A stretch of DNA of 64,000 nt from Acidobacteriota bacterium (GTDB taxonomy: Bacteria > Acidobacteriota > Aminicenantia > Aminicenantales > Saccharicenantaceae). Shown here in pieces: positions 14,485 to 23,700 of this stretch; position 1 is the first letter of the stretch; the number at the start of each line of letters is the position of its first letter. The position numbers and the translations under genes were made by a program. The stretch spans positions 496,001 through 560,000 of the forward strand of contig JAWSUF010000001.1 in NCBI GenBank assembly GCA_033549365.1. The letters run 5' to 3'. Under the pieces are notes generated by a model, which was not told the origin of the DNA, ran no database searches, and worked only from the letters and a program-made list of their open reading frames with translations.

Positions 14485-14814
14485 ATGTCAATCAAGACCA
14501 CATGGACAGTATCTCTGCCTTTTAAGATTCGCAAAGAAAGAAGCCACTATATTTCCTGGTGTTATCCCCTTGACGTGTCTTCCCAGGGGAAAACTCCTGA
14601 AGAAGCTATTAAAAATTTAAAAGAAGCCCTGCACCTGTTTTTAGCCAGTTGCCTTGAAAGGGGAACCCTGGATAGGGTTCTTAAAGATTGCGGATTTGTT
14701 CATATTCCCAGAGGAAGCCGTAAATACGCATCAGCAAAAAAGGCCGATGATCCGGAAATATCGATCCCCCTGCCTTTTATGATAGATGAGCAACTGGCAA
14801 AATGCCACGGCTAA
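14485..14814 (+). CDS. hicB: HicB-type antitoxin
   Basis: A 109 aa protein. The pattern YISWCYPLDVSSQGKTPEEA and then AIKNLKEALHLFLASC is the partial RNase H-like HicB fold. It would bind and neutralise HicA and repress the operon. The gene order is antitoxin then toxin with a 13 bp overlap, the reverse of E. coli hicAB but common elsewhere. The C-terminal tail (ISIPLPFMIDEQLAKCHG) lacks a clear HTH. AT-richer than the host genes. Confidence 0.85.
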   Translation: MSIKTTWTVSLPFKIRKERSHYISWCYPLDVSSQGKTPEEAIKNLKEALHLFLASCLERGTLDRVLKDCGFVHIPRGSRKYASAKKADDPEISIPLPFMIDEQLAKCHG

Positions 14815-15026
14815 CGCCCGTTCACTATAAAGCCCTGATTAAAGTCTTCCGCCAGGTGGGTTTTTCTATAGATCGGCAAACATCCAGCCACATTCTGATG
14901 ACCAAAAAAAATATACCCCGACCCTTGGTGATCCCCGCCTATGATGAGGTGGAGGTTAGCATTATTCGAGGACTGCTTCGATCGGCAGGGATGAGCAGAT
15001 CTGAGTATTTCCGGTTATTGCACTGA
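14802..15026 (+). CDS. hicA: HicA-type mRNA interferase toxin
   Basis: A 74 aa protein with the dsRBD-like HicA pattern: ALIKVFRQVGFSIDRQTSSH (catalytic His in SSHILM), then LVIPAYDEVEVSIIRGLLRS. It cleaves mRNA when free of HicB. It sits 135 bp from the right att repeat, so with hicB it could stabilise the element. It overlaps hicB by 13 bp. Confidence 0.88.
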   Translation: MPRLTPVHYKALIKVFRQVGFSIDRQTSSHILMTKKNIPRPLVIPAYDEVEVSIIRGLLRSAGMSRSEYFRLLH

Positions 15027-15105
15027 CGGGATTATTGACGTCCCCTGACGGAAAAGCCCGGGAAAACCTGGGACGGGCGGGCACTCCCTAAAGTCTTTGG
15101 ATTGA

Positions 15106-15123
15106 AGCCCTTGGGCTGTTTTT
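15106..15123 (+). terminator. Rho-independent terminator after hicBA
   Basis: The hairpin AGCCC-TT-GGGCT (15106-15117) is followed by GTTTTT. The stem is short but the T-run is clear, and it lies 80 bases after hicA. Confidence 0.65.
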
Positions 15124-15161
15124 CAAGCATAATCAGCAAGATAGCGGCTACCGGTTAAAGG

Positions 15162-15203
15162 GGATTCGAAGTCCAGCGCTCTATCCAGCTGAGCTACGGG
15201 CGC
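15162..15203 (-). pseudogene. Orphan 5' half of tRNA-Arg (right att repeat)
   Basis: These 42 bases are identical to tRNA-Arg bases 1-42 (5' end, D arm, anticodon loop with TCG). The sequence then leaves the tRNA and no 3' half follows. This is the displaced original 5' half of the host tRNA, still behind its native promoter at 15212-15240. Confidence 0.92.
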
Positions 15204-15211
15204 GCCCGGCC

Positions 15212-15240
15212 ATGATAGATCCTGGCATCCAAAAATGCAA
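15212..15240 (-). promoter_or_regulatory. Ancestral tRNA-Arg promoter, now driving a tRNA fragment
   Basis: On the minus strand TTGCAT (15240-15235), a 17-base spacer and TATCAT (15217-15212) lie eight bases before the tRNA 5' end. This is the expected distance for a stable-RNA promoter with a very short leader. It now points into the truncated tRNA and the element. Confidence 0.7.
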
Positions 15241-15332
15241 GACGCCGGATTTCTCAGTCTGACGGAAGCCTTCGGTCGGTTGCAATAACTCAAGGTCCTG
15301 TGATAATCTCTTGCTTTCGAAAGCAACCCGCC

Positions 15333-17453
15333 ATGGGCAAGACCTCCGCAAAAAAAATCCTCCTCGTCGAAAGTGACAAAGCATCAGCCAAGTCATCCGC
15401 CGGATTGCTCAAAAAATTCGGGTTTGGGGTTTCCACGGTTTTCAGCCGGGAAGAAGCACTCAAACGGATCGGAAAAACTCAGGCGGTCGATCTCATCATG
15501 ATCGGTTTCGGTCCCGGAGAAGGCCGCTATGCCGCGGACACGGCCTCGGCACTCCTCGATATTCAATCAGTTCCCGTCGTTTTCCTGACTGCGGCGTGCG
15601 GACCGAAAGACATCAAAAGCATCGGTTCCATCGCGCATTACGGCTGCATCCCGAAAGATGCGGAAGAGTTCATTTATCAAACATCCCTGGATACGGCTTT
15701 CAAGCTTTTCGAGGCCTCAAAAAAAATCCAGGAAAGCCAGACACACCTCCAAGCCGTTTTCGAAGCGACGGCCGACGGTCTCCTCGTCGTCGACCTCCAG
15801 GGCCGCGTCCGCCGGCGCAACCGGAAGTTCAACGAAATGTGGGGCATTCCCGATGATATTCAAGACGGAGGTCTGGACGACCGCCTGCTTGAATACGTGA
15901 AAGACCAACTCGCCGACCCGGACGCGTTCATCGCGGACGTCCAAAGTATTTATGCCTCCCGGAATACTCGTCTCGACACTCTGACCTTCAAGGACGGCCG
16001 CATTTTTGAAAGATACACCCAACCTTATGAGACCGAGACCGGCATTCTGGGCCGCATCTGGTCCTTCCGCGACGTCACGGAACGCATGCGAGCCGAAAAC
16101 GCCCTGGAAGACACCAAGCAACGCCTGGAAACCATCCTGGGCATCACCCGAACGGGCGTCGATGTCATCGACCCGGATTTCAACCTCATTTACGTCGATC
16201 CGAACTGGCAGAAGATCTACGGCGATCCGCAGGGGCGCAAGTGCTATGAATACTTCATGGGTCGCAGCGAGCCCTGCCCGGGCTGCGGAATCCCCAAGGC
16301 TTTGGAAACACAACAGGTTCAGATCACCGAAGAAACCCTGGTCAAGGAGAACAACCGCATCGTCGAGGTTCACACCATCCCTTTTCTTGACAGCTCGGGT
16401 CAATGGTTGGTCGCGGAATTCAACGTCGACATCTCGGACCGCAAGCGGTCCGAGGCGGCGCTTCGCGAAAGCGAGGAATTGCACCGCAGTCTGATCGACA
16501 AGGCCTTCGACGGCATCTATCTTATTCGGGATAGACGGTTCGTTTATGTGAATCCGCGCTTTACGGAAATCACGGGATATGGCCTGGAGGACGTCTCCTC
16601 CGAGAATTTCGATATGGGGATTCTCGTCACTCCTCAAAGCCGCGGGATTTTCGAAGAACGATACCAGGCCCGTCTCCGCGGGGAGACCATCCCCGATCAA
16701 TACCAGTTCCAAATCCAGTCGAAGGACGGGAGGATCAAGGAACTCGAGCTCTCCACGGTCTCGCTCGGAAACCAAAGCCACGTCGTCGTTCTGGGCATCA
16801 TGCGGGATATCACCGAACGCAAAAGAGACGAGCAGAAGCTCCGGGACGCGCTCCAGGAAAAAGACGTGATGTTGAGGGAAATCCACCACCGCGTCAAAAA
16901 CAACATGCAGGTCATCTCGAGCCTCCTCCGGCTGCAGGCCCGGGTCATCCCGGATCCCGCCCTTCAGAACGCCTTGAACGCCAGCCAGGAACGCATCCGT
17001 TCCATGGCCCTCATTCATGAAAAACTCTATAAATCCGAAAACCTGTCCCGCATCAATTTCGGCGAATATATCCATGATCTGGTCAACCGCTTGATGATCA
17101 TGGCCGAAGGCACCGCGGCATCGATCGATTTCGAAATCGATGCCGATGATGTGGAACTCGACATCAACCAAGCCATCCCCTGCGGCTTGATCGTCAACGA
17201 AATCGTATCCAACGCTCTCAAACACGCCTTTCCGGACGGACGGTCGGGAACCCTCCGTGTGGAAATGAAGAAGGAAGAGCCGTCCCGTCTCAAGCTGGTG
17301 ATCCGCGACGACGGCATCGGAATTCCGGAGAATGTGGACATCCGCAACCCGTCCACGCTGGGTCTCCAGATCGTCAGCGACCTCGTCGGCCAGCTTGACG
17401 GAACGATCGAGGTCGATCGCCGCAAAGGAACCGTCTTCAAGATCTGTTTTTAG
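15333..17453 (+). CDS. PAS-domain sensor histidine kinase (HisKA_2 type)
   Basis: About 706 aa. Residues about 6-125 are a receiver-like domain that lacks the phospho-acceptor Asp (DLIMIGFG instead of an LxD motif). Three PAS regions follow. The second contains paired cysteines (KCYEYFMGRSEPCPGCG), a possible metal or redox site. The transmitter is the HisKA_2/HWE-like type (REIHHRVKNNMQVISSLLRL, phospho-His in the first HH pair), and the ATPase domain has NEIVSNALKHAFP and DDGIGIP. No membrane segment, so it is cytoplasmic. No partner regulator is adjacent. ATG 15333 is preferred over an upstream GTG at 15300. Confidence 0.9.
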   Translation: MGKTSAKKILLVESDKASAKSSAGLLKKFGFGVSTVFSREEALKRIGKTQAVDLIMIGFGPGEGRYAADTASALLDIQSVPVVFLTAACGPKDIKSIGSIAHYGCIPKDAEEFIYQTSLDTAFKLFEASKKIQESQTHLQAVFEATADGLLVVDLQGRVRRRNRKFNEMWGIPDDIQDGGLDDRLLEYVKDQLADPDAFIADVQSIYASRNTRLDTLTFKDGRIFERYTQPYETETGILGRIWSFRDVTERMRAENALEDTKQRLETILGITRTGVDVIDPDFNLIYVDPNWQKIYGDPQGRKCYEYFMGRSEPCPGCGIPKALETQQVQITEETLVKENNRIVEVHTIPFLDSSGQWLVAEFNVDISDRKRSEAALRESEELHRSLIDKAFDGIYLIRDRRFVYVNPRFTEITGYGLEDVSSENFDMGILVTPQSRGIFEERYQARLRGETIPDQYQFQIQSKDGRIKELELSTVSLGNQSHVVVLGIMRDITERKRDEQKLRDALQEKDVMLREIHHRVKNNMQVISSLLRLQARVIPDPALQNALNASQERIRSMALIHEKLYKSENLSRINFGEYIHDLVNRLMIMAEGTAASIDFEIDADDVELDINQAIPCGLIVNEIVSNALKHAFPDGRSGTLRVEMKKEEPSRLKLVIRDDGIGIPENVDIRNPSTLGLQIVSDLVGQLDGTIEVDRRKGTVFKICF

Positions 17454-17601
17454 CCCGCTCCACCGTTTTTTACGCCGGCATTGCCCTTTTTTGCGAAAAC
17501 TCATGAATTCCTGTATTTTCTACAGGCTCGTCCGGAAATCTGACGGCTCTCCGGCCTGGAGAAACATCGCTTAAGCTTTTGAATCTTTTTTCAATCGGCC
17601 C

Positions 17602-17653
17602 TTGACAAACTTCGTCGCCGGGCGTATTCTATTATTGATAATGATTATCATTA
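17602..17653 (+). promoter_or_regulatory. fur promoter with 7-1-7 Fur box
   Basis: TTGACA (17602-17607), a 17-base spacer and TATTCT (17625-17630) are followed by TGATAATGATTATCA at 17636-17650. That is an exact 7-1-7 inverted repeat, the classical Fur core operator, at the expected transcription start. It strongly suggests iron-dependent autoregulation. Confidence 0.88.
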
Positions 17654-17671
17654 GCGATTGGAAGTGAGATC

Positions 17672-18118
17672 ATGCCCGGACCCCATCACTGGCGGCGGAG
17701 ATTCCAGGAAAATGTCTGCCGCTGGACGGCGCCCAGAGAGTCGGTTCTCGATCTTTTGAGCCGAACGCAGGGCCACCTTAGCGCCAAGGAAATCTACGGA
17801 TCGCTCTATCGCACTTATCCCGGACTCGGATTGACCACCGTTTACCGGACCTTGGAACTCCTCCACAGTCTGGGCATTGTCCAGAGAGTTTCCGCGGGAG
17901 ACGGCCAGAACCGCTACCAGATCCGGAGCGAGCGGCCCGGCGACCATCACCACCATCTCATCTGCACACAATGCGGCAAGATCGTCGATTATCGCGATTT
18001 CGTCAAGGAAGAGCTGGAGCTTGTCAACAAGACGGAGCGGGCTCTTTCGAAGAGATACGATTTCAAGATCCGGGATCACAATATCGAATTTTTAGGACTC
18101 TGCAAGGATTGCAGATAA
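17672..18118 (+). CDS. fur: Fur-family metal-responsive repressor
   Basis: A 148 aa regulator. The winged helix covers about residues 15-85 (LSAKEIYGSLYRTYPGLGLT, TTVYRTLELLHSLGIVQRV). The dimer/metal domain has HHHHLICTQCGKIVDY and a C-terminal CKDC, giving His ligands and two CxxC structural zinc sites. Fur, PerR and Zur are hard to separate by eye; the Fur-type operator at its own promoter favours Fur or PerR. It lies 22 bases before the DUF5320 gene, with which it may be co-transcribed. Confidence 0.92.
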   Translation: MPGPHHWRRRFQENVCRWTAPRESVLDLLSRTQGHLSAKEIYGSLYRTYPGLGLTTVYRTLELLHSLGIVQRVSAGDGQNRYQIRSERPGDHHHHLICTQCGKIVDYRDFVKEELELVNKTERALSKRYDFKIRDHNIEFLGLCKDCR

Positions 18119-18139
18119 AACATTAAAGGAGGATAAATA

Positions 18140-18526
18140 ATGCCGGCTGGAGATCGCACAGGACCTTGGGGCATGGGACCCCGCACGGGGCGCGGATTCG
18201 GTTATTGCTCGGGATATGCCGCGCCCGGTTATATGAATCCCGGACCCGGGTTGGGTCTCGGGAGAGGATTCGGCCGCGGCTTCGGGCTCGGCCGGGGTTA
18301 TGGGCGCGGCATGGGCATGGGTCGGGGCCGCTGGTTCCGGAATCCCGGGATCTGGGGATTCCGGGGTTATCCCGTCCCGCCGGCCGTTCCCTCTGGTTAT
18401 CCGCCCCAAAGCGAGGAACAGATTCTCGCCGATGAAGCCGCTTTCCTTGAGGGTGAACTCGGACGGATTCGGGAACGTCTCGGAGAGCTGGAAAAGGCCC
18501 GCGAAAAAGAAGAGGAATCCGAATGA
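18140..18526 (+). CDS. DUF5320-type glycine/arginine-rich protein
   Basis: A 128 aa protein. The N-terminus MPAGDRTGPWGMGPRTGRG is the signature of DUF5320-like proteins. A long Gly-Arg-Phe repeat (RGFGRGFGLGRGYGRGMGMG) follows, then an acidic coiled C-terminus (EGELGRIRERLGELEKARE). Such genes usually precede NifX/NifB-type cofactor proteins and Mrp-like ATPases in anaerobes, as here. The function is unknown; a role in metal or Fe-S cofactor handling is inferred from neighbours. AAAGGAGG ribosome-binding site. Confidence 0.82.
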   Translation: MPAGDRTGPWGMGPRTGRGFGYCSGYAAPGYMNPGPGLGLGRGFGRGFGLGRGYGRGMGMGRGRWFRNPGIWGFRGYPVPPAVPSGYPPQSEEQILADEAAFLEGELGRIRERLGELEKAREKEEESE

Positions 18527-19968
18527 AGATCGCTGTTTCCACTGAGGGCGGTGCGGTCTCCGCCCATTTCGGACGCTGTCCTTCGTACACAGTCTTTGAG
18601 GTGACAGACGGAAAAATCGTCAAGAAAGAGGAAATCGCCAATCCCGGGCACCAACCGGGATTCCTCCCCCGCTTTCTGGCCGAAAAAGGCGTCGAGATCA
18701 TCATTGCGGGAGGCATGGGCCCCTGTGTGACCGCCCGAGGTCAAGACCTCGACGCGGATGTCGATCCCCGTTTCGGCCGGGCCGCGTATTTTGTCTTTGT
18801 CGACCCGGAGACATGGGCCTTCGAGGCTTTCGAAAACCCCTTTGCGGAGGCCGCCCACGGCGCCGGAATCCAGGCCGCCCAATTCATCGCCGAAAAACGA
18901 CCGGCCGCACTCCTCACGGGACAGGTCGGTCCGAATGCCGGCCAGGTGCAGAGAACGGCCGGGCGAAGGGAAATCCGGGGCGCAGCGACAACACTGACCC
19001 TTCAGGACGCCGAAGCCATTCTCCTCGAATGTCCCTCAGTCCGGGCGGCGGCCCCCGTTCAATCCCGGAAAATGCAGGTCAAGTTCGGCAACCTGAACAC
19101 AAACACGACCATCCTGGGAACAACGCCCGATTACCCGTCGATTCGCGGCGTTCGGGTCAAACGCGTCCTGTTCTTCACGGAGGAGGAAAACCGGGCCGGC
19201 CGCCGGGTCGCCGTGCTCGGGCAAACGGTCGTCCGAAACCTTTTCGAGGACCATGACCCGATCGGCGAGACGATCCGGGTCGGACGGGTCGCCTTCGAAG
19301 TCATCGGCATCATGAGCCCCAAGGGCGTCGACCTCAATACCGTAGACCAGGACGACCAGATCTTCGTCCCCGTCCGCACGGCCCTCCGCCGAGTCTTCAA
19401 CGTGAGCCACATCGCCGCCGTCCATATTGAAGTCAAGGACCGGGAGAGGATGGCCTCGGCCGAGGCCGAAGTCCGTGCGCTCCTGCGCGAACGACACCGT
19501 CTCGTCAAGCTCGACAAGGCCGACGATTTCACCATTCAAAACCAGAGCGATCTCCTTGAAGCGGAAAGGGAGACAAGCGAAACATTCACGCTTCTCACCG
19601 GAAGCATCGCCGCCGTTTCCCTGCTTGTCGGCGGGATCGGCATCCTGGCCGTCATGCTGATGTCCGTGCGCGAAAGGACCAACGAGATCGGCCTGCGCAT
19701 GGCGGTCGGCGCTTCGCGGAAGGACATCCTGGTCCAGTTCCTGTTCGAAGCGGCGGCCCTCGGCCTGGGCGGCGGGGCGGCCGGGATCGCCGTCGGGATC
19801 GCCGCAGCCGTCCTGATCAACGCCGCGACACACTGGACGGCCGCGATCTCCCTGTCCTCCATCGTCATCGCCTTTTCCTTTTCCCTCGCGGTCGGCCTCT
19901 TTTTCGGCGTCGCCCCGGCCCGCAAGGCCTCGCGGCTCAACCCGATCGAGGCTCTGCGCAGCGAGTGA
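18523..19968 (+). CDS. NifX-NifX-MacB permease chimera
   Basis: A 481 aa ORF that looks like three truncated genes joined in frame. Residues 1-67 are the start of a NifX/NafY-type cofactor-binding domain (MKIAVSTEGGAVSAHFGRC). Residues about 68-140 are the body of a second such domain without its start (DLDADVDPRFGRAAYFVFVD, GAGIQAAQFIAEK, LLTGQVGPNAG). Residues about 147-481 are a MacB-type ABC permease lacking its first membrane helix: the periplasmic domain LTLQDAEAILLECPSVRAAA, three C-terminal helices with SVRERTNEIGLRMAVGASR, and NPIEALRSE. It overlaps the DUF5320 stop (ATGA). It is either a real deletion fusion or an assembly join. The permease part alone is unlikely to work. Confidence 0.75.
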   Translation: MKIAVSTEGGAVSAHFGRCPSYTVFEVTDGKIVKKEEIANPGHQPGFLPRFLAEKGVEIIIAGGMGPCVTARGQDLDADVDPRFGRAAYFVFVDPETWAFEAFENPFAEAAHGAGIQAAQFIAEKRPAALLTGQVGPNAGQVQRTAGRREIRGAATTLTLQDAEAILLECPSVRAAAPVQSRKMQVKFGNLNTNTTILGTTPDYPSIRGVRVKRVLFFTEEENRAGRRVAVLGQTVVRNLFEDHDPIGETIRVGRVAFEVIGIMSPKGVDLNTVDQDDQIFVPVRTALRRVFNVSHIAAVHIEVKDRERMASAEAEVRALLRERHRLVKLDKADDFTIQNQSDLLEAERETSETFTLLTGSIAAVSLLVGGIGILAVMLMSVRERTNEIGLRMAVGASRKDILVQFLFEAAALGLGGGAAGIAVGIAAAVLINAATHWTAAISLSSIVIAFSFSLAVGLFFGVAPARKASRLNPIEALRSE

Positions 19969-20051
19969 AATGGCAACTTGCCGGTCGAGGCGACCCGAAG
20001 CGTGCTGAGGGCCCGGGATTTCAGCCCGGCCTGGAGCCTGGAAAAGATCCT

Positions 20052-20072
20052 AAGGCGGACAAGCGCCGCCTT
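20052..20072. terminator. Weak hairpin between convergent genes
   Basis: AAGGCGG / CCGCCTT with a seven-base loop lies between the convergent MacB-like and dodecin genes. No clear T-run on either strand; it may be a bidirectional terminator. Confidence 0.35.
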
Positions 20073-20084
20073 CTGCTTCTGTCC

Positions 20085-20294
20085 TCAGCGGTCGTCCTTG
20101 ACCTTGAAGGCAAGCTTCAGGTTAGCACGGTATTCCGCGATAGTCCCATTTTCAACCCGGGCGGTCTGGGCAACGACCTCCACGCCGGTAATGCCGCTGA
20201 CCGTCTCATGGGCTTCTTTGACGGCATTGTTAGCCGCGTCTTCCCAGCTTTCCTTCGAAGTCCCGATTAACTCGATTACCTTGATAGTGTTCAT
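20085..20294 (-). CDS. Dodecin
   Basis: A 69 aa protein: IKVIELIGTSKESWEDAANN, then AVKEAHETVSGITGVEVV, then YRANLKLAFKV. This is the complete dodecin beta-alpha-beta-beta pattern with the flavin-contacting Trp in KESWEDA. Dodecins form hollow dodecamers that store and protect flavins or CoA. AAGGAG stands eight bases before the ATG. Convergent with the chimeric permease gene; single-gene transcript likely. Confidence 0.93.
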   Translation of the reverse strand: MNTIKVIELIGTSKESWEDAANNAVKEAHETVSGITGVEVVAQTARVENGTIAEYRANLKLAFKVKDDR

Positions 20295-20733
20295 GTTTTC
20301 TCCTTTTATTGTTTGTTATTTTGCAGGTTCTTCCGGCCGGATGTCATTGCCTTTGAGCATCAGACCGGACGAGCCCCGCAGCCGCCTTGAAACATGAATC
20401 GGCACGATCGAATAAACTTGCAAGAAATATGCCAATCCCCGAGGACCGATTGGCCGGGAAATCATGCAGAAATTCTCTCTGCCGGTGTTCCGGCCCGTCT
20501 CCCAGTCCTCTCAGATAGGATTTTTGTCCTTCAGAGCAGGCACCAGTGAGCGGGAGATGAAGTTGAACGCGGATCCGCGCCGAGAGTGAAAACAAAATCG
20601 AAATGGCTTTCCCCCCACGCCGAAATCAGGCACAATAGGATGTATGGATCATCACTCTTCAGCCGCCGTTATCATCCCTGACCCATCGACGAGCGGCGAT
20701 TACGGATACGTCGGGAATTCCAGGAGGTACATT
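20295..20733. other. Intergenic region, dodecin to sortilin-like gene
   Basis: About 440 bases between divergent genes. A minus-strand 83-codon frame (20595-20344) has no recognisable features and I do not call it. No clear promoter pair, riboswitch or repeat was found. The plus-strand gene has a good AGGAGGT site at 20722-20728. Confidence 0.5.
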
Positions 20734-23700
20734 ATGAAAAACTTTCGTTTTGTCATCGGAACCATTGCACTTCTCGCCGTCATCTCGGTCGGGATGGCGG
20801 GAGCCGCCGGAGCGGCATCCTCCGGCCAATCCCTGGATTCCGCCCTCCTCTCCGGGCTCCGGTTCCGGGGCATCGGTCCGGCGCTCATGTCCGGTCGCAT
20901 CAGTTATATCGCCGTTCACCCGGAACGCGAAAGCACCTGGTATGTGGCCGTAGGTTCGGGCGGCGTCTGGAAAACGGAAAACGCCGGAACGACCTGGGCG
21001 CCCGTCTTCGACAAGCAGGCTTCCTACTCCATCGGCTGTGTGACCATTGACCCCAACCATCCGGAGATCGTCTGGGTCGGAACGGGGGAGAAAGTCAGCG
21101 GTCGCCACGCCGGCTGGGGCGACGGCGTCTACAAGAGCCTCGATGCGGGGCGGACCTGGAAAAACATGGGACTCGGCCGTTCCGAACATATTTCCAAGAT
21201 CATGGTCGATCCCCGCGACTCCCAAGTCGTCTATGTCGCATCGGAAGGCCCGCTCTGGTCATCCGGCGGAGACCGGGGCCTTTATAAGTCCGATGACGGC
21301 GGGGAAACCTGGACCCAGTCCTTGAAGATCAGCCCCGATACCGGCGTCTCAGGCTTGGATTTTCACCCCTCGGAACCCGACACGATCTACGCCGCAGCCT
21401 ACCAGCGCCGGCGCAGCGCGGCCGCCTTCATGGGCGGCGGACCCGAATCCGGGATCTATAAATCCACCGACGGCGGCAAGACCTGGAAGAAACTCTCCGT
21501 CGGCCTGCCTCGGGGTGACATGGGGCGGATCGACATCGCCGTATCCCCGATAGACCCGCGCTTCGTTTATGCCACGATCGAGGCCGGTGATGCGGAAAAA
21601 GGCTTTTATCGGTCGAGCGACAGGGGGGAAAGCTGGGAAAAACGCAGTTCCTATATCAGCGGCGGAACCGGCCCACACTATTACCAGAAGATTTTCGCCG
21701 ATCCCCACCGCTTCGACCGCGTCTACCAAATGGACGTCTGGACCCAGGTCACGGCCGACGGAGGCAAAACATGGTCACGGCCGAACGAGACCCATAAACA
21801 CTCCGACAACCACGCCCTGGCTTTCACCTCTGATCCCGACCATCTCATCTCCGGGACGGACGGCGGTCTCTATGAGTCCCGGGACCTGGGGCAAACCTGG
21901 TCCTTCATGGCCAACCTGCCGGTCACCCAGTTTTACAAGCTGGCCCTGGACAACGCCGAACCTTTCTACAATGTCCACGGCGGGACTCAGGACAACTCCA
22001 GCCAGATCGGCCCGTCGCGCACTCTGAGCGAAAACGGCATCCGGAACAGCGACTGGTCCATCACGACCGGCGCCGACGGCCACGACTGCGCCTTCGATCC
22101 GACCGACCCGAACATCGTTTACGCCGAGATGCAGAACGGAGCCCTCCACCGCTTCGACAGGCGGACGGGCGAGCAGGTCTCCATCCGGCCGTCTCCGGAA
22201 CCGGAGGACGAGCCCTTCCGCTTCAACTGGGATGCCCCGATCATCATCAGTCCCCACTCCCCCACCCGCCTTTACTTCGCCGCCCAATACGTGTTCCGCA
22301 GCAACGACCGCGGCGATTCCTGGACGCGGATCAGCCCCGATTTGACGCGGAATATCTTCCGGCTCGATCAGCCGATCATGGGGCGGACCTGGTCCGTCGA
22401 CGCCCTCTGGCATCACGGCGCAATGTCGCTTTACGGCACGATTTCATCGATCTCCGAATCCCCGCTCGTTGAAGGCCTGATCTATGCCGGAACGGACGAC
22501 GGGTTGATCCAGGTGACCGAGGACGGCGGCCGGACCTGGCGCCGGGCGGGACGCGCCCAAGGCGTTCCCGAACGGGCCTTCGTCAACCGCATCCGGACCT
22601 CGCGCCATGACCCCGACACCGTCTACGCCGCGCTCGACGACCACAAATCCGGCAACTTCAAGCCCTATCTGATCAAGAGCACGGACCGCGGACGGACCTG
22701 GACATCCATTGTCCGCGGACTCCCCGAGAAGACCATCGTCTGGTCCATCATCGAAGACGCCGTCAAGAAAGGCCTCCTTTTTATCGGCACGGAATTCGGC
22801 ATCTATGTCTCGCCCGACGACGGCGGCCGCTGGATCCGGCTCCAGGGCGGGCTGCCGACGATTTCCTTCCGCGACATCGCCGTCCAGGACCGCGAAGTCG
22901 ATCTCGTCGGCGCCTCCTTCGGCCGCGGCTTTTACGTCCTGGATGACTACTCGCCGCTTCGCCATATCGACGCCCAGGCGTTGTCTTCGGAAGGGCGCCT
23001 CTTCCCGATCAAGGACGCCAGGCTGTACCAGCCGCAAAGGCCGTTGTCGCTTCGCGGCAAGGCTTTTCTGGGCGACAACTATTACCTGGCGCCCAACCCG
23101 CCTTTCGGGGCCGTCATGACATATTATCTCCGGGATTCCCTGAAGACTCTGCGCGAGGAGCGCCTGGAAAAGGAGAAAGCCGCCGCCGCGGCCGGCAAGG
23201 ATATCCCTTTCCCCGGCTGGGAACGTCTCCGTGAGGAGGATCAGGAGGAGCGGCCGGCCGTCGTCCTGATCGTAAGGGATGAAGAAGGCCGCGTTGTGCG
23301 GAGGATCGAAGGCCCGGCGACACTGGGAATCCACCGTGTGAGCTGGGACCTGCGATATCCCCCCGTCAATCCCGTCGAACTCGTCGAACGGGAAATGGCG
23401 CCCTGGTCCGAATCCGCAGTGGGTCCCTTCGTCGCCCCGGGGACGTTCACGGTCTCGCTGGCCAAACGCGTTAACGGAGAATTCATCCCCCTCGGCGACG
23501 ATCAGCCGCTGGTCGTCGAATCCCTCGTGCTGTCACCTCTTCAGGCGGAGGACCGCAAAGCCCTCCTCGCTTTCCAGAAAGAAGTCGGCGCGCTCCAGAG
23601 AGCCATGATGGGTGCCACGGCCGCGGCGCAGGAGGTGTCCCGACAGATTCCGTTCATGAAGAAAGCGCTGATGGACACTCCGGGCGCCGGGCGGGAGTTG

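Larger units (their letters stand above)
1530..15203. mobile_element. Integrative phage-like element in tRNA-Arg (13.6 kb)
   Basis: The element is bounded by perfect 42 bp direct repeats of the tRNA-Arg 5' portion. It has a tyrosine integrase beside the intact tRNA, small recombination-directionality-type HTH proteins, an XRE repressor with divergent transcription, a DnaB-type helicase, terminase, tape-measure and gp10-like genes, and hicBA. All ORFs look intact and many overlap by 4 bp, which argues against an old decayed prophage. Portal, capsid, head protease, tail tube, baseplate and lysis genes are not seen. It may be a satellite-like element that relies on a helper, or a prophage with a clean internal deletion. 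Confidence 0.9.

Noticed and set aside
15123-15396. Minus-strand frames over the right att site
   Set aside because: They are translations of the tRNA fragment and its promoter; such frames are common false genes at tRNA loci.
15717-17504. 595-codon minus-strand frame opposite the histidine kinase
   Set aside because: Shadow frame of a GC-rich gene; the plus strand carries PAS, HisKA_2 and ATPase motifs.
20344-20595. 83-codon minus frame upstream of the dodecin gene
   Set aside because: No ribosome-binding site, no motif, odd composition.
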